This document shows positions 58,163-64,000 of a stretch of 64,000 bases of DNA, piece after piece. Position numbers and translations under genes: made by a program. The notes under the pieces are model-generated. The model worked only from the letters and a program-made list of their open reading frames with translations, ran no database searches and had not been told where the DNA came from. This stretch comes from Photobacterium galatheae (GTDB taxonomy: Bacteria > Pseudomonadota > Gammaproteobacteria > Enterobacterales > Vibrionaceae), in NCBI RefSeq assembly GCF_000695255.1, contig NZ_JMIB01000013.1, positions 38,854-102,853 on the forward strand, given 5' to 3'. How positions within the stretch are numbered: position 1 is the stretch's first letter; every line of letters begins with the position of its first letter.

Positions 58163-59269
58163 TTATTTCCGCTCCAGCATGACTCCGGCTTCCATGTGGT
58201 GGGTATACGGGAACTGGTCAAACAGCGCAAAGCGGGTGATCCGGTGTGTGGTGCTCAGAATTTCCAGATTAGCTTTCAGGGTGTCCGGGTTACAGGAAAT
58301 GTAGACGATGCGCTCGTAGCCCTGCACCATACGGCAAGTATCGTCATCCATGCCAGCCCGTGGCGGATCGACGAAAATGGTATTGCAGTTGTAGCTTTTC
58401 AGGTCAATGTTGTTGTCTTTCAGACGGCGAAACTCGCGCTGACCTTCCATGGCCTGTGTAAACTCTTCAGCAGACATCCGGATGATCTGCACGTTATCAA
58501 TCTGGTTTGCTGCAATGTTGTACTGAGCTGAGTCCACAGACGGTTTCGCCAGCTCAGTTGCCAGAACGCGCTCAAAGTTCTGTGCCAGTGCCAGAGAAAA
58601 ATTCCCGTTACCGCAATACAGTTCCAGCAGATCGCCTTCGCTGTCCTGCGTACAGTCGACGGCCCACTCAAGCATTTTCTGGGCAACTTCACCATTTGGC
58701 TGGGTGAAACTGTTCTCGACCTGCTGATAGGTCAGGGTGCGATCATTGACTTTCAGTTTCTCAACCACGTAGTCCTGATTCAGCACGATTTTCTGTTTAC
58801 GTGCACGGCCGATCAAATTGAGGTTGAAGCCCTCATCATTCAGGCGCTGCTTCAGCATTTTGGCTTCTGTGAGCCACTGATCGTCCAGTTGGCGGTGATA
58901 TAACAGAGAAACCAGCACCTCGCCGCTTAAGGTCGACAGGAAATCGACCTGAAACAGTTTATGGCGCAGGGCGCGGTTTGGTTTCATGGCGTCCATCAGC
59001 AGCGGCATCAGATCGTTGATCAGGCGGCTGGCAGCAGGGAACTGATCGACACGGTACTTCTCGCGGGTTTCCTGATTGAACATGATGTAATACAGGTCTT
59101 CCCCTTCGTGCCAGACGCGAAATTCCGCACGCATACGGTAATGCTGTGCAGGCGAAGCAAACACTTCCAACTCCGGGGTGTCTACGTCAGCAAACAGCGC
59201 TTGCATACGCTCGGCTTTTTCGTCCAGCTGTGCCTGGTAGGTATCGGGGTTGATTGGGGTTGCTGCCAT
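58163..59269 (-). CDS. trmA: tRNA (uracil-5-)-methyltransferase TrmA
   Basis: 368 residues. It makes m5U54 in tRNA. SAM motif [16 protein letters not shown], catalytic cysteine region [11 protein letters not shown] (Cys in SCNP), base-flip motif [10 protein letters not shown]. It is divergent from btuB as in E. coli. Confidence 0.96.
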   Translation of the reverse strand: MAATPINPDTYQAQLDEKAERMQALFADVDTPELEVFASPAQHYRMRAEFRVWHEGEDLYYIMFNQETREKYRVDQFPAASRLINDLMPLLMDAMKPNRALRHKLFQVDFLSTLSGEVLVSLLYHRQLDDQWLTEAKMLKQRLNDEGFNLNLIGRARKQKIVLNQDYVVEKLKVNDRTLTYQQVENSFTQPNGEVAQKMLEWAVDCTQDSEGDLLELYCGNGNFSLALAQNFERVLATELAKPSVDSAQYNIAANQIDNVQIIRMSAEEFTQAMEGQREFRRLKDNNIDLKSYNCNTIFVDPPRAGMDDDTCRMVQGYERIVYISCNPDTLKANLEILSTTHRITRFALFDQFPYTHHMEAGVMLERK

Positions 59270-59427
59270 GGTGTTGCCTCAAAACTGCTCAAAATAAGAG
59301 CGGAGATTTTATTGCATTGTTGACTGATGTCCAGTGCAAGGGCAGAGAAAAATGCTGGTGGCGTAGATTTGTCATGAGTAATAGCAAACTAAACTAGACA
59401 ACTGGAACGGTGAAAACTAGCATTTTG

Positions 59428-59640
59428 TTGCGATGGTTTGCCTGTATAGCAGACAGGCGGGGAATACGGTGAGAATCCGTAACTGACGCGCAGCGGTGAG
59501 AGAGAACGAAGACACAAGGCTGAAAGCCAGACACTGTTTCCTCAAGTGTGCGCAAGGCATGCTGAACGAAATGGGAAGTCGTTGTCCTAGGCGGTTGTTC
59601 AACCGTGCTCTCAAGTCCGAAGACCGGTCATCGTCGAAGG
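59428..59640 (+). promoter_or_regulatory. Cobalamin riboswitch before btuB
   Basis: The core elements in order: GGGGAATACGGTGAGAATCC (59459-59478), CTGACGCGCAGCGGTGAGAG (59483-59502), the B12-box region GCCAGACACTG (59526-59536), GGGAAGTC (59573-59580) and AAGTCCGAAGACCGG (59613-59627). They match the E. coli btuB riboswitch closely. Binding of adenosylcobalamin is expected to reduce btuB expression. A further short hairpin (GGCAGT/ACTGCC, 59639-59656) lies between it and the RBS. Confidence 0.93.
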
Positions 59641-59688
59641 CAGTACGGAGACTGCCAGATTTCAACGCGATTTAAGGTATCCAAAATA

Positions 59689-61521
59689 ATGAAAAAAACG
59701 CTTTTAGCAGTGGCGTTGGCACCGCTGTGCCTGCAATCCTCTCTTGTTTCTGCCCAGAACACGACTGAAAAGACCATGGTGGTTACCGCCAACCGGTTTG
59801 AGCAAAGTCATAAGAGTACATTGGCCGATATTGAAATTGTGACACGCCAAGATATTGATCAAATGCAGGCCAAAACACTACCTGATGTATTACGTCGTCT
59901 GACTGGTGTGCAAATTACGCAAAACGGTGGCCGTGGTCAGTTGGCTTCTATTTTTGTACGAGGAACAGATTCCGACCAGGTATTGGTCTTGGTGGATGGC
60001 GTCCGTTTTTCTCGCGCCGCTAAAGGAGCCGTAGATTTTAACCAAATTCCGTTGACTTATGTGCAGCGTATTGAATATGTGCGTGGTGCAAGAGCCTCAT
60101 TATATGGCTCAGAAGCTATTGGTGGTGTAATTAACATCATTACTATTGCACGTGCCGATGAAGAGAGTACAAATGCAAATGTAGGGCTTGGTAGCCTAGA
60201 TTATCAAGAGATTAGTGTCGCATCAGGTGTGAAAGTTAGTGACAAAGGTCAAGTGAATTTAGCTCTTGGTTCCGTGAGTGATGAAGGATATAACGTCCAT
60301 CCTGTCACAGGGTTAAATGACGGTGATCGCCATGGATTTGATAGTAAAAATGGTTTACTAGGCTATGTACATCATTTTGACAAGCAGTGGTCAGCTTTTG
60401 GCAATTTTCGTATTTATGAAAATGTTTATCAGTATGACAGTAGCTATTCCTCTCGAAAATATTCAGAGTCTGAAAAAGACGACCTTTCAGCAACAGTTGG
60501 TGCAAAGTTTCAATCTGAAGAGATGATGTCTGAGTTACAACTGGTCACGCAGAAGCAAAAATCTTGGGACTATGAACAGAGCCAAGGGAAAATGAGCGGT
60601 ACTCAAGATAAACTTGAACAGCAAAACATTCTGTGGACTAACAGTTATTTGTTTAATGATTCGGTCGTATTGGCTGGTGGTTTTGATTGGCGTAAGGAGT
60701 CTTATGCCGATAAGGTTGCAAAGAAAACTTTCGACAGGACCAACAGTGCAGTATTTGGCTTAGCTTCAGCACGTATTAACAATATGTCGCTTGAAGCAAG
60801 TTCCCGGCTGGATGAAAATGAAAAGTTTGGTAGTGAGTTCACTTACAATCTTGCTGCAGGTTATCAATTTATCCCTGAACTTGGTCTTAAGGCTTCTTTT
60901 GGTACAGCTTTTAAAGCTCCAAGCCTTTATCAACAGTATGATCCCAAATACGGCACCAAGGATCTGAAACCGGAAGAGTCGGAAGCATGGGAGATCGGGT
61001 TTAGCGGTGTAGTTAGAGAGGTTTACTGGTCGTTAACTGGATACGATTATAGAATTAACAATCTGATTGATTCTCACCCAGTAACTTATGAGTACCAAAA
61101 CGTTAATGGTGAGAGCCATATCCAAGGCATCGAATTGGTGGCGGAGTTCGAGACAAGTATCATTCAGCATCAACTCAGTGCTGATTATAAAGATGCTGAA
61201 GATGCTGATGGTCATCAGCTCCAGCGTCGCGCAAAAGAGATGTATAAATGGAATGCGTTAGTAAGTTTTGAGCAGGTGGATTGGTCGGTTAGCTATTTAT
61301 ATGTCGGTAAACGTCCAGAATTGGATTACAGTACATTTCCAACGAGTAATGTGACGTTGGCTTCTTACTCTCTGTTTGATACAGCTGTTAGTTATTATGC
61401 AAATGAGTCAACGACGCTCAGTGCTCGCGTTGCGAATTTGTTTGATGAAGATTATGAAACGGCGCTTGGTTATCCAGCCGCAGAGCGTGCTTACTACCTG
61501 ACTATTGGCTATCAGTTTTAA
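59689..61521 (+). CDS. btuB: TonB-dependent vitamin B12 receptor BtuB
   Basis: 610 residues. Signal peptide to about residue 22 (MKKTLLAVALAPLCLQSSLV), TonB box at TMVVTA (mature N-terminus), plug domain (PDVLRRLTGVQITQNGG, QVLVLVDGVRFSRA) and 22-strand barrel ending in YYLTIGYQF with C-terminal Phe. It imports cobalamin. G+C falls to about 40% in sampled parts, versus about 50% in trmA. Riboswitch upstream, terminator at 61527. Confidence 0.95.
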   Translation: MKKTLLAVALAPLCLQSSLVSAQNTTEKTMVVTANRFEQSHKSTLADIEIVTRQDIDQMQAKTLPDVLRRLTGVQITQNGGRGQLASIFVRGTDSDQVLVLVDGVRFSRAAKGAVDFNQIPLTYVQRIEYVRGARASLYGSEAIGGVINIITIARADEESTNANVGLGSLDYQEISVASGVKVSDKGQVNLALGSVSDEGYNVHPVTGLNDGDRHGFDSKNGLLGYVHHFDKQWSAFGNFRIYENVYQYDSSYSSRKYSESEKDDLSATVGAKFQSEEMMSELQLVTQKQKSWDYEQSQGKMSGTQDKLEQQNILWTNSYLFNDSVVLAGGFDWRKESYADKVAKKTFDRTNSAVFGLASARINNMSLEASSRLDENEKFGSEFTYNLAAGYQFIPELGLKASFGTAFKAPSLYQQYDPKYGTKDLKPEESEAWEIGFSGVVREVYWSLTGYDYRINNLIDSHPVTYEYQNVNGESHIQGIELVAEFETSIIQHQLSADYKDAEDADGHQLQRRAKEMYKWNALVSFEQVDWSVSYLYVGKRPELDYSTFPTSNVTLASYSLFDTAVSYYANESTTLSARVANLFDEDYETALGYPAAERAYYLTIGYQF

Positions 61522-61525
61522 CCCT

Positions 61526-61550
61526 CAGCCGCCTTCGGGCGGCTTTTTCG
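61526..61550 (+). terminator. Intrinsic terminator after btuB
   Basis: AGCCGCC-TTCG-GGCGGCT followed by TTTTC. A UUCG tetraloop closes the stem, 5 bases after the btuB stop. Confidence 0.88.
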
Positions 61551-61560
61551 TGAGATGAAG

Positions 61561-62238
61561 ATGAAACCCAGGAAAGTGATTGTCAGTTGGTCCTCCGGCA
61601 AAGACTCAGCCCTGACTTTGCTTCGGTTGCTGGAAAATCCCGGTTATGAGGTGACCGGCTTGTTCACGACTTATGTCGGCGATGAAGTACCGTTTCAGGC
61701 AACGCCAATCACTGTCGTCCGGGAGCAGGCGCGTTTGATTGGACTGCCTTTGCTGGAAATCCCACTGCCGCAGGTGTTTCCTGCCAATGAGGTTTATCAG
61801 TCGCTGGTGGTTGCGGCGATTCAAAACTCTGGATGGGAGACTGAGGCTGTCGCCTTTGGCGATATGTTCTGTAATGGCATTGAAGCTTACCGGCGGAGTT
61901 ATATTGAGCCGGCTGGCTGGGAATGTGTTTTCCCTCTACTTGGTGAAGAGAGTCGTCAACTGGCGTTGGAAATTCTGAACAGGGGAATTCAAACCATATT
62001 GACCACGGTAGACACGCATCAGTTGAACGGTGATTTTTGCGGCCAATGGTTTGGGCATTCGCTGCTTGAACAACTGCCCGAAGGTGTCGACCCATGCGGA
62101 GAAGATGGCGAGTTCCATACTCTGGTGGTGTCTGCTCCATGTTTTCACGGGCAACTGAATATCAGTCCGTTGTTTGTGGAACGTGAGGAGCGTTTTCATT
62201 ATCTTCGCTATCAGATCTCGGCCTCAGACTCACAGTAA
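61561..62238 (+). CDS. DUF71/COG2102 ATP pyrophosphatase, probably for B12 salvage
   Basis: 225 residues. PP-loop motif VSWSSGKDSALTLLRLL near the start, then EVYQSLV and the DUF71 motif GEDGEFHTLVV (residues about 177-187), the diphthamide synthase (Dph6)-type family. Bacteria do not make diphthamide; comparative work predicts that the bacterial DUF71 subgroup beside B12 genes acts in B12 salvage. Place directly after btuB fits this. Start at 61561 has GAG 6 bases upstream; 61555 is an alternative. Confidence 0.8.
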   Translation: MKPRKVIVSWSSGKDSALTLLRLLENPGYEVTGLFTTYVGDEVPFQATPITVVREQARLIGLPLLEIPLPQVFPANEVYQSLVVAAIQNSGWETEAVAFGDMFCNGIEAYRRSYIEPAGWECVFPLLGEESRQLALEILNRGIQTILTTVDTHQLNGDFCGQWFGHSLLEQLPEGVDPCGEDGEFHTLVVSAPCFHGQLNISPLFVEREERFHYLRYQISASDSQ

Positions 62239-62314
62239 ACTGACGTCGCTGAGTTGGCTTTTAGGATTCAACCAGTATGATGAAGGCTTCAATCTTGTCA
62301 GTCAGAAAGACACT

Positions 62315-63112
62315 GTGAAAACCATCCTAATTTTTGATTCCGGTGTGGGCGGCTTATCTGTGTATCAGGAGATATACAGCTTGTTGCCTCATTATCAATA
62401 TATCTATGCGTTTGATGACGCCGCTTTTCCTTATGGCGAACTGGAAGCGTCGACTTTGATCGAACGCACGCTGCATATCGTGAAGACATTGGTTGATAAA
62501 CATCAGGCAGATCTGGTGGTCATTGCTTGCAATACGGCGAGCACGATTGTATTGCCCCATTTGAGGTCCGCTTTAAATCAGCCTGTGGTTGGCGTTGTTC
62601 CAGCGATTAAACCCGCCGCACAATTAAGCCAGAGTAAAGTGCTGGGCGTTCTGGCTACACCGGCAACCGTAAAGCGTCAGTATACTCAGTCATTGATTCA
62701 GGAATTTGCCGCCGACTGTGAAGTTCATTTACTGGGCACGACCCGGCTGGTGGAAATTGCTGAAATGAAGTTACGCGGCGGAAGGGTAGATCTGTCAGAA
62801 CTGGCCGCCATCCTTCAGCCGTGGGAGTCGACGGCAATAGATACTGTGGTGCTGGGATGTACTCATTTCCCACTCATGAAAGAAGAGATTAAGAAAGTTT
62901 TTCCACAGGCCCGTCATGTCGTTGACTCCGGGAATGCAATTGCAAGCCGGGTCCAATCGCTTTTAGCCGAAGATATTTCAAGCGGAAGAAAGTGGCCGGT
63001 GGAAAATCTGACTTATCACACTTGTGACAAGTCAGATCATACGGCACTCAACGAAAGTTTGCTGGCGATGCAGCTCAGCCAGGTCAGAAGTCTGAACTAT
63101 CCTCGTTTTTAG
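62315..63112 (+). CDS. murI: Glutamate racemase
   Basis: 265 residues. It makes D-glutamate for peptidoglycan. Catalytic cysteines: ACNTAS (residues about 70-75) and LGCTHFPL (about 179-186); substrate loop FDSGVGGLSVY at the start. The GTG at 62315 gives the family N-terminus (MKTILIFDSGVGG); the RBS is weak. The last 29 bases overlap the RRM gene on the other strand. Confidence 0.95.
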   Translation: MKTILIFDSGVGGLSVYQEIYSLLPHYQYIYAFDDAAFPYGELEASTLIERTLHIVKTLVDKHQADLVVIACNTASTIVLPHLRSALNQPVVGVVPAIKPAAQLSQSKVLGVLATPATVKRQYTQSLIQEFAADCEVHLLGTTRLVEIAEMKLRGGRVDLSELAAILQPWESTAIDTVVLGCTHFPLMKEEIKKVFPQARHVVDSGNAIASRVQSLLAEDISSGRKWPVENLTYHTCDKSDHTALNESLLAMQLSQVRSLNYPRF

Positions 63113-63536
63113 GCTCATTGGCTTCACGGACTTTCAGGGTACGTTGGCCAAATTCTTTCTCATTCAGTTTATTGATAGCGAAGTCTGCATCTTTGCTATT
63201 CATGACGACAAAACCGAATCCACGTCTTTTTCCTGTCCGTTTATCTTTCATGAGGCGGACAGCGAACACCTCACCGTATTCTGAAAATAGCTCTTTGACA
63301 TCCCCTTCATTGGCTCGGTAAGGCAGGTTACCCACATAGAGTGTTTTGCTGCTCTGATTATCTTCTCCTTTGGGGCTGTCTGTTTGGTTTTTACCAAGAT
63401 AGGCGTTGGCTAAACCGGACAAGATGGCACCTAATGCAAAAGCAATCGCTGCAGTTGAAGAAATGAAGCTAAAAATGACAGCGCCAATCAGTGTTATCAG
63501 CGCGACGATCATCGTGTATGAGTTAGAAAGTTTCAT
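63084..63536 (-). CDS. Membrane-anchored RRM RNA-binding protein
   Basis: 150 residues. Two hydrophobic segments in the first 45 (IVALITLIGAVIFSFI and AIAFALGAILSGLANAYL) make it an inner-membrane protein. The RRM follows at about 65-140 with RNP2 LYVGNLPY and RNP1 RGFGFVVM. The C-terminus is acidic (EPKNEDSSDF). The target RNA is unknown; such membrane RRM proteins occur in vibrios. The ATG at 63536 is used, since the TTG at 63542 has no RBS. Confidence 0.85.
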   Translation of the reverse strand: MKLSNSYTMIVALITLIGAVIFSFISSTAAIAFALGAILSGLANAYLGKNQTDSPKGEDNQSSKTLYVGNLPYRANEGDVKELFSEYGEVFAVRLMKDKRTGKRRGFGFVVMNSKDADFAINKLNEKEFGQRTLKVREANEPKNEDSSDF

Positions 63537-63731
63537 AGGCAAGCTACAGTGTCATTGATTGAATAGTAAGAATGCGAACTCTTTTAACAAATTAATCACA
63601 TTAATATTACGTGTATAAGTTTCTGATTACCAGAAAGTGAAAATAGCGATCGTATAATGTTGACTTACGACGCATAATTTCACATTAGCTGAAATTATGA
63701 CCGCTTAAACAATTTTTCTGAAGAAAAGGGT

Positions 63732-63871
63732 TGTCACGCATCTTCAAATCTCTATAATGCCGCCTCACCGACACGGGGTACGGAACAAACCGGCACTCTG
63801 GTCTGGATACAAGGCGGCACAAAGAAGCCAAATAAAAAATTGTTTGACTCTTTAAATTGATTCGTTAGAAT
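63732..63871 (+). promoter_or_regulatory. Tandem rRNA operon promoters
   Basis: P1: TTGTCA (63732-63737), 16 bases, TATAAT (63754-63759), discriminator GCCGCC. P2: TTGACT (63844-63849), 16 bases, TAGAAT (63866-63871), then GACCGCC. GC-rich discriminators are typical of stringently controlled rrn promoters. AT-rich sequence upstream of P1 may be an UP element. Confidence 0.82.
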
Positions 63872-63879
63872 GACCGCCC

Positions 63880-64000
63880 TGTTCGAGATTAACCCTTCGG
63901 GTTAACGACGAAAGCTCTTTAACAATTTGACCATGCAATCTGTGTGGGCACTCGACAATGATACAGTCAAAAAGATTTTATCAGTGAACTGAGTGACCAA
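63880..64000 (+). other. rRNA operon leader (boxA) before 16S rRNA
   Basis: The leader has a boxB-like hairpin (TTAACCCTTCGGGTTAA, 63889-63905) and boxA GCTCTTTAACA (63914-63924), then CAATCTGTGTGGGCACTCG (63936-63954), which match the E. coli rrn leader and Nus-factor antitermination region. The mature 16S rRNA should begin beyond base 64000. Confidence 0.87.

Noticed and set aside
59417..59665. Minus-strand protein over the btuB leader
   Set aside because: The stretch is a cobalamin riboswitch; the open frame has no RBS and no family.

Overview
The window is one continuous piece of a gammaproteobacterial chromosome, almost certainly from the family Vibrionaceae. Three things point there. 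The type II secretion operon runs gspC-N straight into nudE and cysQ. Several small Vibrio-type proteins of unknown function are present (DUF3630, DUF2489, DUF2959). The order sthA-fabR-yijD-trmA-btuB-murI leads into an rRNA operon. Base composition looks near 50-55% G+C in most genes, which would suit a high-GC Photobacterium-like lineage, but the genus cannot be fixed from the sequence alone. Nearly every gene is core. No insertion sequence, prophage, CRISPR array or tRNA gene was seen.

Layout. 1-6.4 kb: xerC (5' end outside the window), yigB, then a minus-strand operon hvfA-hvfB-hvfC-doxX encoding a modified cysteine peptide (bufferin/HvfA type) with its multinuclear iron enzyme, then uvrD. 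6.4-14.3 kb: ggt, rarD, recQ, a DUF3630 gene, a preQ1-I riboswitch in front of the queuosine precursor transporter yhhQ, a GNAT enzyme, two tandem Fur-controlled RyhB small RNA genes, and elbB. 14.3-24.4 kb: a GATC- and DnaA-box-containing region before polA, the Spot 42 RNA gene spf, a long non-coding stretch with further RNA candidates, engB, a diheme cytochrome c4, a methyltransferase-yihI-DUF2489 cluster, hemN behind two FNR-like sites, and add. 24.5-29.5 kb: the nitrogen regulon ntrC-ntrB-glnA with a sigma-54 promoter and NtrC enhancers.

29.5-40.2 kb: typA, a DUF2959 lipoprotein, a YihY membrane protein, dtd, yiiD, an AsmA-like protein, pckA, hslO and hslR. 40.5-53.3 kb: gspC to gspN, a complete type II secretion operon apart from the prepilin peptidase, followed by nudE and cysQ. 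53.3-64 kb: a LysR regulator divergent from an orphan (S)-ureidoglycine aminohydrolase gene, sthA, fabR, yijD, trmA, a cobalamin riboswitch with AT-rich btuB, a DUF71/COG2102 ATP pyrophosphatase, murI, a membrane-anchored RRM protein, and the promoters and boxA leader of an rRNA operon whose 16S gene lies just past the right edge.

The strongest regulatory content is in the intergenic regions: two riboswitches (preQ1-I, cobalamin), three confident small RNAs (RyhB twice, Spot 42), Fur, NtrC/sigma-54, FNR-like and LexA-like sites. The least-described system is the HvfABC-DoxX peptide operon; the tandem RyhB genes and the DUF71-btuB linkage come next.
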